A stretch of 64,000 nt of DNA from Algibacter sp. L3A6 (GTDB lineage Bacteria; Bacteroidota; Bacteroidia; Flavobacteriales; Flavobacteriaceae): NCBI RefSeq assembly GCF_009796825.1, contig NZ_CP047030.1:2689001-2753000 (forward strand). Reading direction: 5' to 3'. Position 1 is the stretch's first letter. Every line of letters starts with the position of its first letter. The notes under the pieces were generated by a model. It ran no database searches and was not told where the DNA came from. It worked only from the letters and a program-made list of their open reading frames with translations. The translations under genes were made by a program, and so were the position numbers. Below are positions 41,058 through 50,022 of this stretch, piece by piece.

Positions 41058-41321
41058 TTAGAATAAGTAGTGTACAGCGATAAGTAAACCTAGGCTGGCG
41101 ATTATAAAAAACACAATGGTTTGTATTAAGGCTTTTTTGTTATCCGTTATGGTTTGCTCCTTTATAGTGTCTAGTTGTTCTTGTGTTGCTTTTGGAAACT
41201 CTTTTAATTCTATATTGGCATAACTGCCAGATAACGCTCCTTTTTCTTTGCGTTTTGCGGTTAAACTTCTATTGTTTTTTAATGACTGGTTTGCAGCCAT
41301 CATTGATCCTTCTCCTCCCAT
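41058..41321 (-). CDS. Conserved small membrane protein (MGGEGSMM family)
   Basis: This 87-aa protein has a striking glycine/methionine N-terminus (MGGEGSMMAANQSLKNNR), a basic stretch (SLTAKRKEKG), a charged helix (ATQEQLDTIKEQ) and one C-terminal transmembrane segment (TIVFFIIASLGLLIAVHYL). I recall proteins with the same N-terminal motif across Bacteroidota, which suggests the first 18 residues are functional, but no role is known to me. A tail-anchored inner-membrane protein is the likely topology. It is monocistronic and precedes structured element D in the intergenic gap. Confidence 0.7.
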   Translation of the reverse strand: MGGEGSMMAANQSLKNNRSLTAKRKEKGALSGSYANIELKEFPKATQEQLDTIKEQTITDNKKALIQTIVFFIIASLGLLIAVHYLF

Positions 41322-41561
41322 AATTCTATATTTTAAAGTGAAACACTGTTGAGATATTCAACAAGCGTGTTTAAGATTATTGGTTGATAATCTTAAGAAT
41401 ATTTAAAGTAGCTGCTTTATATATAGGTAACAATATGGATTGAAATGTTACAGTAGAATCGGTGTTTTATTTTTTAAGAAGGTGTTATCTATTTGTGAAA
41501 TGCAGTGTTGATACGCGGATGAGAATAGGTTTGGCTGATGTGAAAATATTTACGGATAATT

Positions 41562-41715
41562 GCGTTAGGGATTGATGCGGCATCCTTTTTTGTGCAAGCC
41601 TTTTAATTAGTTGAAAGCCGTAAAATTTGGATTTAGAAAATAGCGTGTTGCTAAGCCGAAATAATACTGCACAAATAAAGATATAGCGGAAAGCCCGACC
41701 CTTTTCGGGTAACGC
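41562..41715 (+). ncRNA. Structured intergenic element, copy D
   Basis: This is the main content of the 416-nt gap 41322-41737. It is bounded by GCGTTA (41562) and TAACGC (ending 41715). The central stem is CTTTTTTGTGCA with TGCACAAATAAAG, where copy B has CTTTTTGCA with TGCAAAAAG, so both sides change together. The 3' hairpin ACCC-TTTTC-GGGT precedes the closing helix. The blocks GGGATTGATGCGGCATCC and AAGATATAGCGGAAAGCCC are identical to copy B. On the minus strand it would be the 3' UTR of apaG. Confidence 0.62.
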
Positions 41716-41737
41716 TAAAATAGAATAGATTCAGAAA

Positions 41738-42124
41738 TTAATTGATAGCAAAAGTTGCGCTCAATTTAAATGTAGGGATAGTAACTTGGAATTTTCTAGT
41801 GGTTGTAAAATTAACCATGTTGTAATGCCCTTGCATAGCACCAAAAGGAGAGGTGAGTAGGCAGCCAGAGGTGTAAGTGTGAGATTCTCCAGGTTTTAAA
41901 ACCGGTTTTTTACCTACTACGCCTTCGCCGATAACGGTTTCAACGTTGTTTAAGGCGTCTAGAATTTCCCAATGACGCGCGTAAAGTTGCACAGAATCTT
42001 TACTTTGGTTTTCTATAGTTACGGTATAACCAAAGGCGTATTGCATTTTATAGTTTTTATAAAATGAACCTTCGAAGTTTGTAACTACCGAAATTTTAAT
42101 GCCAGATGTAACTTGTTGTACCAT
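41738..42124 (-). CDS. apaG: ApaG domain protein
   Basis: This 128-aa stand-alone ApaG has a fibronectin III-like beta fold. Seen are IKISVVTNFEGSFYKNYKMQYAFGYTVTIENQS (about 9-41), the WEILDALNNVETVIGEGVVGKKPVLKPGESHTYTSG region (about 49-84, with the conserved G-x-G-V-V-G-x-x-P) and MQGHYNMV. The length matches E. coli ApaG (125 aa). E. coli apaG is linked to Co2+ resistance and Mg2+ efflux phenotypes, but its biochemistry is unresolved. It lies downstream of the DUF5103 gene on the same strand, 135 nt away. Confidence 0.93.
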   Translation of the reverse strand: MVQQVTSGIKISVVTNFEGSFYKNYKMQYAFGYTVTIENQSKDSVQLYARHWEILDALNNVETVIGEGVVGKKPVLKPGESHTYTSGCLLTSPFGAMQGHYNMVNFTTTRKFQVTIPTFKLSATFAIN

Positions 42125-42259
42125 GATTGATTAAGCAATTTACTTTGCTAAAATAATAAATATTAAAGAGTTAGTGCGTGATTTCAACGGGTTTGGCGAA
42201 TAAATTAGTTGAAATGCATTTCTTACCCTGTATTTTGTCGATTTTATAATATTAGCCCA

Positions 42260-43543
42260 TTAATTTGTGATGTTTACTGAACTGGCTTCGCCTAAACCAA
42301 TTATTTTATCGTATCGAGCGCCTAGATCGCGGTAATAAACAAGCACTTTGTAATTGTTTTCGGTTTGCCAGAAATCACCACTCACTGCACCATCGTCTAC
42401 AGTACCATCGTTGTTTACTACAATATATTTGTAGTTGTAGAAACCTTGTTTTAAGAGCATGGTATTGATAAAGCGATTGTTGGCTTCATCAAAAATCATT
42501 CTTGTGCTATCGTCTATAGCGTAATTATTAAAGTTTCCATATATATGTACGTTCTTATTGGTTAAAAAGTCGTCGCCACTTAGAGAAAAATGCATCCACA
42601 CGTAATCGGCTTCAATGCTGGCATCATCGGCGTCTACATTGGTGATAAGGTAATTACCGTTAATATCTGGGTTGTACGTGTACGGCATTTTGGCGCGCGG
42701 CATATTGGTGTAAAGGTAGTTATGGTAAAGGTCTTTTAAGTCTATAAATTGAATGCCTGTATTGGCGGCACGAACATCTTTATTTTCGAAAAACAGGAAT
42801 TCGTTACCTGCCCAAAAACTTGTTTCACTATCGTATCTGTAAATAAGTTGGTTGCCAAGCGTGTATTGCGGCTTTATGTTGGTAATAACATTGTTTAAAT
42901 TATTATTTTGAATAATAACAGCTTTTACGGTTTGAGTGGGGTTGTTTAATTGTATGTTATTTGAAGTAATTATGAGTTCTACACGTTGTTTTTGTTCTAT
43001 AAATTCGATGTTTCTAGAGCGTTTTACGCTTACGCCAACAGCGGTTTTATCTTCATAAATCATAAATTTTCTAGAAAACTGAAGCTCATCATTGTCATTA
43101 TAAACCGAAATCATGTAGTTTCCAGAAACGAGTAATCCTTTGGTGAATTGATTAGGGATAGTGAGTTTGTAATGCGAAAATATTTGGTAGGTGTTTAGTG
43201 AATTCTCGTAATCGCGAATACGTTGGTTGTCAAAGCCGCTCAGGAATTCTGATTTTATTAGTGTTGAAGGTGTCCAATCGAAATTGAAATGCTCGATTTT
43301 ATAGTAGTAATCGGCTTCTTCACCATTTAAAGCATCAAACTCTAAAACCACATATTCGCCTAATTTTAATATAGGAAGTTGAGTTTCAGGCGTGTTACTT
43401 TTAAAATTTATAGTTTTAATGTAATCTGGCGGATTTACTTCTTGAACTTGTGAAAAAACAAGAGTAGGCAGGAGTGTGATTAGAAATATTTTTATTACCT
43501 TAGAATGCATATTCATTATAGTTTTGTGTGTAAATATAAACAA
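42260..43543 (-). CDS. DUF5103 family exported protein
   Basis: This 427-aa exported protein has a signal peptide. The ATG at 43543 is followed by in-frame ATGs at codons 10 and 12, and starting at one of these (MNMHSKVIKIFLITLLPTLVFSQ) gives a better signal. The mature protein is beta-rich with VNPPDYIKTINFKSNTPETQLPILKLGE, DFDWTPSTLIKSEFLSGF and a C-terminal NVHIYGNFNNYAIDDSTRM, which recalls a carbohydrate-binding E-set/CBM48-like module. DUF5103 is widespread in Bacteroidota and of unknown function. Confidence 0.8.
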   Translation of the reverse strand: MFIFTHKTIMNMHSKVIKIFLITLLPTLVFSQVQEVNPPDYIKTINFKSNTPETQLPILKLGEYVVLEFDALNGEEADYYYKIEHFNFDWTPSTLIKSEFLSGFDNQRIRDYENSLNTYQIFSHYKLTIPNQFTKGLLVSGNYMISVYNDNDELQFSRKFMIYEDKTAVGVSVKRSRNIEFIEQKQRVELIITSNNIQLNNPTQTVKAVIIQNNNLNNVITNIKPQYTLGNQLIYRYDSETSFWAGNEFLFFENKDVRAANTGIQFIDLKDLYHNYLYTNMPRAKMPYTYNPDINGNYLITNVDADDASIEADYVWMHFSLSGDDFLTNKNVHIYGNFNNYAIDDSTRMIFDEANNRFINTMLLKQGFYNYKYIVVNNDGTVDDGAVSGDFWQTENNYKVLVYYRDLGARYDKIIGLGEASSVNITN

Positions 43544-43632
43544 AATCTATGCCTAATTAAATCTACTTATTTAGAATTGATATAAATAAATGATAAGCAT
43601 TTTTTAGGACGAATAATTTAGGTATTTATTTG

Positions 43633-43640
43633 TATTTTTG
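43633..43640 (+). promoter_or_regulatory. -7 promoter box of the nqr operon
   Basis: TATTTTTG matches TAnnTTTG, 38 nt before the nqrA ATG (43679). The expected -33 TTG is not clear. Confidence 0.5.
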
Positions 43641-43678
43641 CACCGATTTTTAGACAACTAATTTCAATAAAAATAAAT

Positions 43679-45031
43679 ATGTCAAACGACATCCGTATCA
43701 AAAAAGGTCTGGACATTAAACTTATAGGCGAAGCTGATAAAACCGTTGAACAAGCGATTATCAGTAACTACTACACTATAAGGCCAGAGGATTTTCACGG
43801 CGTAATTCCAAAACTTGTTGCAAAAGAAGGGACTTCAGTAAAAGCTGGAGATACTTTGTTTTTCGATAAATCTCAGGAGTCGGTTATGTTCGCATCGCCA
43901 GTTTCAGGGAAAGTGATAGAAGTACAACGTGGACCAAAAAGACGCATAGACGCTATTAAAATTGAAGCCGATAAATCGCAAGTATACGCAGATTTAGCAG
44001 CATTTGATTTAAACAGTGCCACAGCGGAATCTGTAAAAGCACATTTGTTAGCATCAGGATGCTGGCCGTTTGTAAAACAACGCCCGTATGATGTGATTGC
44101 AAATCCGAATAAGTCGCCAAAAGCGATTTTTATTTCGGGGTATGCTAGCGCGCCATTAGCTGCCGATTTAGACTTTACTTTAAAAGGTAAAGAAGCTGAA
44201 TTGCAAGCTGCGGTAACGGCTTTAGGGAAACTAACAGAAGGTGCTGTGCACATTTCGGTTGGTACTTCTAGCTCGCCACTTGCTGGTTTAACAGGTGTTA
44301 CTACACATACAGTTTCAGGACCACATCCTTCAGGGAATGTTGGTACACTTATCAATAAAGTGAACCCAGTAAATAAAGGCGAAGTTGTTTGGACAGTTAA
44401 TGCTCAAGACTTAGTTGTTATTGGAGAACTTTTATTAACGGGTAAGTTTAATGCTGAGCGTATTGTTGCTTTAGTAGGGTCTTCGGTTGAAAAACCAAGA
44501 TATTTTAAAACCATTATTGGTAGTGAAATTTCTACTTTAATTTACGATAAAGGTGTTTCTAAAGGTGGTAACGATCGTGTTATTTCTGGAAATGTATTAT
44601 CTGGAAAGCAAATTAAACCAGATGGAAATTTAGATTATTACAGCAATGTAGTAACTGTTATTCCTGAAGGTGATGATTATGAGCTTTTTGGATGGAATAA
44701 ACCTGTGTTTAATAAAATTTCTACCTCTAGAGCCATGACATTCTCATGGTTAAGTAAAACTAAAAAATACGATTTAAACACCAATACTAATGGTGAGCAT
44801 CGTGCTTTTGTTACGACTGGAGTTTACGAGGAAGTTTTTCCTTTAGATATTTATCCTATGCAAATTTTAAAAGCTTGTATGTATAAAGATTTAGATGAAA
44901 TGGAAGCTTTAGGAATGTACGAAGTTGCACCAGAAGATTTCGCTTTAACCGAGTTTGTATGTGTATCTAAACAACCGCATCAAAAAATTATTAGAGAAGG
45001 TTTAGACTTAATGCTTAAAGAAATAGGATAA
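43679..45031 (+). CDS. nqrA: Na+-translocating NADH:quinone reductase subunit A
   Basis: This 450-aa NqrA is the large peripheral subunit of Na+-NQR, associated with quinone interaction at the cytoplasmic side. It begins IRIKKGLDIKLIGEA and shows an RnfC-barrel-sandwich-like region (VKAGDTLFFDK, VMFASPVSGKVIEVQRGPKRRIDAIKIE, about residues 50-95). C-terminal family motifs include FPLDIYPMQILKACMYKDLDEMEALGMYEVAPEDFALTEFVC. The length is normal. It is the first of six contiguous nqr genes, and its stop overlaps the nqrB start by 1 nt (TAATG), indicating coupled translation. Confidence 0.96.
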   Translation: MSNDIRIKKGLDIKLIGEADKTVEQAIISNYYTIRPEDFHGVIPKLVAKEGTSVKAGDTLFFDKSQESVMFASPVSGKVIEVQRGPKRRIDAIKIEADKSQVYADLAAFDLNSATAESVKAHLLASGCWPFVKQRPYDVIANPNKSPKAIFISGYASAPLAADLDFTLKGKEAELQAAVTALGKLTEGAVHISVGTSSSPLAGLTGVTTHTVSGPHPSGNVGTLINKVNPVNKGEVVWTVNAQDLVVIGELLLTGKFNAERIVALVGSSVEKPRYFKTIIGSEISTLIYDKGVSKGGNDRVISGNVLSGKQIKPDGNLDYYSNVVTVIPEGDDYELFGWNKPVFNKISTSRAMTFSWLSKTKKYDLNTNTNGEHRAFVTTGVYEEVFPLDIYPMQILKACMYKDLDEMEALGMYEVAPEDFALTEFVCVSKQPHQKIIREGLDLMLKEIG

Positions 45032-46257
45032 TGGGTTTAAAAAATAATTTACATAAATTAAAACTAAAGTATAAAGGGACAAAAATGGCTCCTGCATTTA
45101 ATGCAATCCATACCTTTTTATACTTGCCAGATGAGACCACACATAATGGAACTCATATAAAAGCAGCCGATGATTTAAAGCGTACCATGAATACAGTAAT
45201 TATGGCTATGGTGCCATGTTTATTGTTTGGTATGTTTAATGCAGGTTACCAACATAACTTACAGGTAGGAGAAATTCAAGCTGTAACAGCAGGTTTTTTT
45301 AGTCCGGAGTTTTGGGCTTTAGATAACTTCATGATTGGTTTCTGGAAAATCATTCCTTTAGTAATCGTTTCTTACGGTGTAGGTTTAGGAATTGAATTCT
45401 TATTCGCTGTAATTAAAGGTCACGAAGTAGAAGAAGGATACTTAGTAACAGGTATGTTAGTGCCATTAATTGTACCAATTGATATTCCTTTATGGATGTT
45501 GGCTGTTGCCGTTATATTTGGTGTGGTTATCGGTAAAGAAGTTTTTGGTGGAACAGGGATGAATATCTTAAACCCAGCTTTAACCATTAGAGCATTTTTA
45601 TTCTTTGCATATCCTACATGGATGTCTGGAGATAAAGTTTGGGTAGAAGGTGCAGTTGAAAGAACAAATGAAATTGCAGCTGGTGCTAATTTAGATGCCA
45701 TTTCTGGTGAAACTATTTTAGGAACTTTAGCTCAAGGAAAAGCAGTAACACATTCTGTTGCCGATATGTTCTTAGGGTTTATTCCGGGATCAGTAGGAGA
45801 GACTTCAACGTTACTTATTATTTTAGGTGGTTTATTTTTAGTATTTGCTAAAATTGGAAGCTGGAGAATAATGTTATCATCATGTGTTGGCGCATTAGTA
45901 ATGGGCTTAATATTTAATGGTGTTGTTAGTTCTGGATGGATTACTGAAACAAGTAAGTTTTACGGATTAATGAGTACTGAATTTTGGCATCACTTACTTA
46001 TTGGTGGTTTTGCTTTTGGTACCGTGTTTATGGCTACCGACCCAGTTACGGCGTCGCAAACCAATAAAGGGAAATGGTTTTATGGTTTCTTAATAGGATT
46101 TCTTTCTATTATGATTCGTGTATTCAACCCAGCATATCCAGAAGGTGTAATGTTAGCTATTCTATTAATGAATGTGTTTGCACCAACAATTGACCATTAT
46201 GTGGTACAAGGGAATGTGAAGAAAAGAATGAAACGTTTAAAAGCTAAAGTTGCATAA
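45031..46257 (+). CDS. nqrB: Na+-translocating NADH:quinone reductase subunit B
   Basis: This 408-aa multi-span membrane subunit carries covalent FMN and riboflavin and forms part of the Na+ path. Visible are many hydrophobic helices, GKEVFGGTGMNILNPALTIRAFLFFAYP (about 170-197) and the flavinylation motif DAISGET, in which the threonine (about residue 228) is the expected phosphoester-linked FMN site. GTVFMATDPVTASQTNKGKW is the conserved C-terminal loop. FMN would be attached by the ApbE encoded at 52925. The start is the ATG overlapping the nqrA stop. Confidence 0.96.
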   Translation: MGLKNNLHKLKLKYKGTKMAPAFNAIHTFLYLPDETTHNGTHIKAADDLKRTMNTVIMAMVPCLLFGMFNAGYQHNLQVGEIQAVTAGFFSPEFWALDNFMIGFWKIIPLVIVSYGVGLGIEFLFAVIKGHEVEEGYLVTGMLVPLIVPIDIPLWMLAVAVIFGVVIGKEVFGGTGMNILNPALTIRAFLFFAYPTWMSGDKVWVEGAVERTNEIAAGANLDAISGETILGTLAQGKAVTHSVADMFLGFIPGSVGETSTLLIILGGLFLVFAKIGSWRIMLSSCVGALVMGLIFNGVVSSGWITETSKFYGLMSTEFWHHLLIGGFAFGTVFMATDPVTASQTNKGKWFYGFLIGFLSIMIRVFNPAYPEGVMLAILLMNVFAPTIDHYVVQGNVKKRMKRLKAKVA

Positions 46258-46259
46258 CG

Positions 46260-47009
46260 ATGGAAAGTAGAACAGATAAAAATTCATATACTATAATATT
46301 CGCCGTTGTTATGGTGTTGGTTGTAGGTTCATTATTAGCCTTTACAGCATCATCTTTGAAACCAAATATTGATGAGAACAAACGTCTAGAAAAGCAACAA
46401 AATATTTTGTATGCTATGGGCGTAAACGAAAATGATGAAACTAGTGCTAACTTTGTTTCAACAGATAAAGCACCAGAATTATTCAATAAATACATTAAAG
46501 AGCAATTGGTTATTCAAGATGGTAAAGTTACCCAAGATGATCAAGCGTATTTAATCGATATTAAAAAGGAACAAACCAATGCGAAAGCTGGTATTGCAAG
46601 ACGCTTACCTTTATTAAAAGGTGAAAAGGATGGTAAAACATTTTACATTGCACCAATTCGTGGTAAAGGACTTTGGGACGCTATTTGGGCTTATATTGCT
46701 ATGGACGAAAATATGGTAATACAAGGTGCTTATTTTGATCACAAAGGAGAAACACCGGGTTTAGGAGCTAATATTAAGCAACGTTTCTTTATGGACGATT
46801 TTATAGGTGAGCATTTATTAGATAACGCAGACCGTTTTAAAGGTATTGAAGTTTCTAAAAGTAATGCCGATCCCAAAAACAAGGATAAAACAGATAACGA
46901 AGTCGATGCTATTGCAGGAGCAACTATTACAGGTAATGGTGTTGCAGCAATGATTAAAAGCGATTTAAAGCTTTATGAGCCGTTCTTTAAAAATTTAAAA
47001 AACAATTAA
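46260..47009 (+). CDS. nqrC: Na+-translocating NADH:quinone reductase subunit C
   Basis: This 249-aa subunit has an N-terminal membrane helix (YTIIFAVVMVLVVGSLLAFTASSL, about 10-33) and a periplasmic FMN-binding domain. The flavinylation motif is DAIAGAT (about 216-222), with Thr222 as the expected FMN attachment site, within GATITGNGVAAM. GLWDAIWAYIAMD and HKGETPGLGANIKQRFF are further family hallmarks. The gene starts 2 nt after nqrB and ends 3 nt before nqrD. Maturation requires ApbE. Confidence 0.96.
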   Translation: MESRTDKNSYTIIFAVVMVLVVGSLLAFTASSLKPNIDENKRLEKQQNILYAMGVNENDETSANFVSTDKAPELFNKYIKEQLVIQDGKVTQDDQAYLIDIKKEQTNAKAGIARRLPLLKGEKDGKTFYIAPIRGKGLWDAIWAYIAMDENMVIQGAYFDHKGETPGLGANIKQRFFMDDFIGEHLLDNADRFKGIEVSKSNADPKNKDKTDNEVDAIAGATITGNGVAAMIKSDLKLYEPFFKNLKNN

Positions 47010-47012
47010 TTT

Positions 47013-47660
47013 ATGGGACTTTTATCAAAAAAAGACGCCAAGTTAATCACTGATCCATTAGCAGATAATAACCCAATTACTATTCAAGTACTTGGTATTT
47101 GTTCTGCTTTAGCAATTACTGCTGAGTTAAAAGCATCTATTGTAATGGCTGTTTCAGTAATGGCCGTATTAGCGATAGGGAATGTTGTTATTTCTTTAAT
47201 GAGGAATATTATTCCTTCTAAAATTAGAATTATTGTTCAATTGGTAGTTGTTGCCGCTTTGGTAATTATAGTTGATCAAGTACTAAAAGCTTTCGCTTAC
47301 GAGTTAAGTAAAACACTTTCTGTATTTGTTGGTTTAATTATTACTAACTGTATCATTATGGGACGTTTTGAGGCTTTTGCATTAGCAAATAAACCTTGGA
47401 GATCTTTTCTAGATGGTATTGGGAATGCAGCTGGTTACGGTTTAATTTTAATTATTGTTGGATTCTTTAGAGAACTTTTAGGTTCTGGTACTTTATTAGG
47501 ATTTAAAGTATTAGGTGATCCAATCGAAAAAACAGGATTATATGCTATTGGTTATGAGAATAACGGTTTTATGTTATTATCACCAATGGCCTTAATAGTA
47601 GTTGGAATAATTATCTGGATACAACGTAGCAGAAATACAGCATTAGTAGAAGATCATTAA
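47013..47660 (+). CDS. nqrD: Na+-translocating NADH:quinone reductase subunit D
   Basis: This 215-aa integral membrane subunit has six predicted spans. It is homologous to NqrE and RnfE and forms, with NqrE, the pseudo-symmetric pair that binds an iron centre within the membrane. Seen are GICSALAITAELKASIVM (about 29-46, with the conserved cysteine), GLIITNCIIMGRFEAFAL (about 109-126, second conserved cysteine) and GNAAGYGLILIIVGFFRELLGSGTLLG. The length is typical. Confidence 0.95.
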   Translation: MGLLSKKDAKLITDPLADNNPITIQVLGICSALAITAELKASIVMAVSVMAVLAIGNVVISLMRNIIPSKIRIIVQLVVVAALVIIVDQVLKAFAYELSKTLSVFVGLIITNCIIMGRFEAFALANKPWRSFLDGIGNAAGYGLILIIVGFFRELLGSGTLLGFKVLGDPIEKTGLYAIGYENNGFMLLSPMALIVVGIIIWIQRSRNTALVEDH

Positions 47661-47742
47661 TTAGTGAGCAGTTAAATTAATTGCTGTAGATTTTTTAACC
47701 TACGGAAAATTGAAAAACTGAAAACTGAATACTATAAAAAAA

Positions 47743-48456
47743 ATGGAATATATAGAGTTATTTTTCAAATCAATATTTATCGACAACATGGTATTTGCCA
47801 CGTTCTTAGGGATGTGTTCTTACCTTGCGGTATCTAAAAAAGTAAGTACAGCTGTTGGTTTAGGAGCAGCCGTAATTTTTGTATTAGCGATTACCGTGCC
47901 TTTAAACTGGTTGTTAGATCAGTATTTATTGCAACCAGGTGCTTTATCTTGGTTAGGTGAAGAGTATGCTAGTTACGATTTAAGTTTCCTATCATTCATC
48001 ATGTTCATTGCAACTATTGCAACCATGGTACAATTAGTAGAAATAGTGGTAGAGAAGTTCTCACCATCATTATACAATTCATTAGGTATCTTTTTACCAT
48101 TAATTGCAGTAAACTGTGCTATTTTAGGGGGATCATTATTTATGCAATCTCGTGAAATACCAACTTTAGGTTTAGCTACAGTTTACGGTGTAGGGTCTGG
48201 AATTGGATGGTTTTTAGCTATTTTGGCTATTGCAGCTATCCGTGAAAAAATTAGATATTCAAATGTACCACCTGCATTAAGAGGCTTAGGTATAACATTC
48301 ATCATTACTGGTTTAATGGCGATTGGATTCATGAGTTTTGGAGGTATGTTAACTGGAGGTGATGAAGAAGCACCAAAGGAGGAAACAACTGCAAAAGTAG
48401 ATTCTTCAAAGGATAACAAAGAAGTGTTAGCTAACAACATAAAAGTAAATGAGTAA
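47743..48456 (+). CDS. nqrE: Na+-translocating NADH:quinone reductase subunit E
   Basis: This 237-aa six-span membrane subunit is paired with NqrD. Conserved cysteine motifs are seen in TFLGMCSYLAVSKKVSTAVG (about 20-39) and AVNCAILGGSLFM (about 118-130). A non-conserved acidic and lysine-rich C-terminal tail (GGDEEAPKEETTAKVDSSKD) makes it longer than enterobacterial or Vibrio NqrE (about 198 aa). An 82-nt gap separates it from nqrD, with no obvious terminator. Its 3' end overlaps nqrF by 8 nt. Confidence 0.95.
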   Translation: MEYIELFFKSIFIDNMVFATFLGMCSYLAVSKKVSTAVGLGAAVIFVLAITVPLNWLLDQYLLQPGALSWLGEEYASYDLSFLSFIMFIATIATMVQLVEIVVEKFSPSLYNSLGIFLPLIAVNCAILGGSLFMQSREIPTLGLATVYGVGSGIGWFLAILAIAAIREKIRYSNVPPALRGLGITFIITGLMAIGFMSFGGMLTGGDEEAPKEETTAKVDSSKDNKEVLANNIKVNE

Positions 48457-49765
48457 TATGATATTAGCCGCAAGTACAATAGGAACAATTGGAGTAACAG
48501 TAATTGCTTTTTTAATCATTTTACTTTTACTCGTTGGTTTATTATTAGTTGTAAAACAAAAACTATCACCATCGGGACCTGTAAAGATTACCATTAATGG
48601 TGAAAAAGAAATCGAAGTTGCTTCTGGAGCAAGTTTACTTTCAACTTTAGGAAATTCTAAAATATTTTTACCATCTGCCTGTGGTGGTGGTGGAACTTGT
48701 ATTCAATGTGAATGTCACGTAAATTCTGGTGGAGGTGAAGCTTTACCAACGGAAGTACCTCACTTTACAAGAAAAGAATTACAACATGGTGCACGTTTAG
48801 CTTGTCAAGTTAAAGTGAAACAAGATATGGATATCACCATTCCTGAAGAAGTATTCGGAATTAAGAAATGGGAGGCTGTTGTAGTTCGTAACTATAACGT
48901 AGCATCGTTTATTAAGGAGTTTGTTGTTGAAATCCCTGAAGACATGGGTTACAAAGCAGGTGGGTATATTCAAATTGAAATACCTCCATGTGAAGTAAAA
49001 TATTCTGATATGGATATTACAGCACACCCTGAAGAACACGAAACTCCAGACAAATTTCAAGCAGAATGGGATAAGTTCAAACTTTGGCCATTGGTTATGA
49101 AGAATACCGAGACAATAGAGCGTGCTTACTCTATGGCTTCTTACCCTGCAGAAGGAAGAGAAATCATGTTAAACGTACGTGTGGCTTGTCCTCCGTTCGA
49201 TCGTGCCAAAGGTGGCTGGATGGATGTAAATCCAGGAATCGCATCGTCTTTCATTTTTAACCAAAAACCAGGAGACAAAGTAACTATTTCTGGACCTTAC
49301 GGTGAATTCTTCATCAATGAGTCTGAGAGTGAAATGCTTTACGTTGGTGGTGGTGCAGGTATGGCACCAATGCGTTCTCATTTATATCACTTATTCAAAA
49401 CCTTAAAAACAGGTCGTAAAGTAACATATTGGTATGGTGGACGTTCTAAACGTGAGTTATTCTATTTAGATCATTTTTACGAGTTAGAAAAAGAGTTCCC
49501 GAACTTTAAATTCTACTTAGCATTATCTGAGCCAATGGAAGAAGATAACTGGAAAGTAAAAGAAACTGTAGATTCACCAGGAGACGGTTTTGTTGGATTT
49601 ATTCACAACTGTGTTATTGATAACTATTTATCATTACATGAGTCACCAGAAGATATAGAATTATACTTCTGTGGACCACCGTTAATGAATAAAGCAGTTC
49701 AAAAAATGGGTGAAGATTTCGGAATCCCTGATGAGCATATTAGATTTGATGATTTTGGAGGATAA
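48449..49765 (+). CDS. nqrF: Na+-translocating NADH:quinone reductase subunit F (NADH-oxidising)
   Basis: This 438-aa subunit is where NADH donates electrons. The order is an N-terminal membrane helix (about 9-30), a ferredoxin-type [2Fe-2S] domain with CGGGGTCIQC and a fourth cysteine in ARLACQVKV (about 75-125), an FAD domain (RAYSMASYP, about 225-233) and an NADH domain (MLYVGGGAGMAPMRSHLYHL, GPPLMNKAV). It begins inside nqrE. A terminator 24 nt downstream of its stop closes the operon. Confidence 0.96.
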   Translation: MSNMILAASTIGTIGVTVIAFLIILLLLVGLLLVVKQKLSPSGPVKITINGEKEIEVASGASLLSTLGNSKIFLPSACGGGGTCIQCECHVNSGGGEALPTEVPHFTRKELQHGARLACQVKVKQDMDITIPEEVFGIKKWEAVVVRNYNVASFIKEFVVEIPEDMGYKAGGYIQIEIPPCEVKYSDMDITAHPEEHETPDKFQAEWDKFKLWPLVMKNTETIERAYSMASYPAEGREIMLNVRVACPPFDRAKGGWMDVNPGIASSFIFNQKPGDKVTISGPYGEFFINESESEMLYVGGGAGMAPMRSHLYHLFKTLKTGRKVTYWYGGRSKRELFYLDHFYELEKEFPNFKFYLALSEPMEEDNWKVKETVDSPGDGFVGFIHNCVIDNYLSLHESPEDIELYFCGPPLMNKAVQKMGEDFGIPDEHIRFDDFGG

Positions 49766-49788
49766 TCTCTAAATTCAATATATATTGA

Positions 49789-49820
49789 AAAAACCAACAC
49801 GAAAGTGTTGGTTTTTTTTG
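49789..49820 (+). terminator. Intrinsic terminator of the nqr operon
   Basis: AAAACCAACAC and GTGTTGGTTTT pair around GAAA and run into T8. Confidence 0.88.
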
Positions 49821-50022
49821 CTTTAAATTAAGTTGAATTTTTGTTCTTACTCTCTGATTTTGAGATGTGTCTTCTTGTGATTTTCTTGAGTTTAAATGAT
49901 GAAAAAGTTAATATTTGTGTATTTCGTCGAAAATAAAGGCGTATAACCGATAAAATGATTAAATTAGCACGTAGGAATTCATCTTGAATTTTTTGTAGGT
50001 AAGAACTTATTTTTCAAATAAC

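Noticed and set aside
43873..44355. Leftward 160-aa ORF within nqrA
   Set aside because: It is antisense to nqrA, with composition typical of a shadow frame and no motif.
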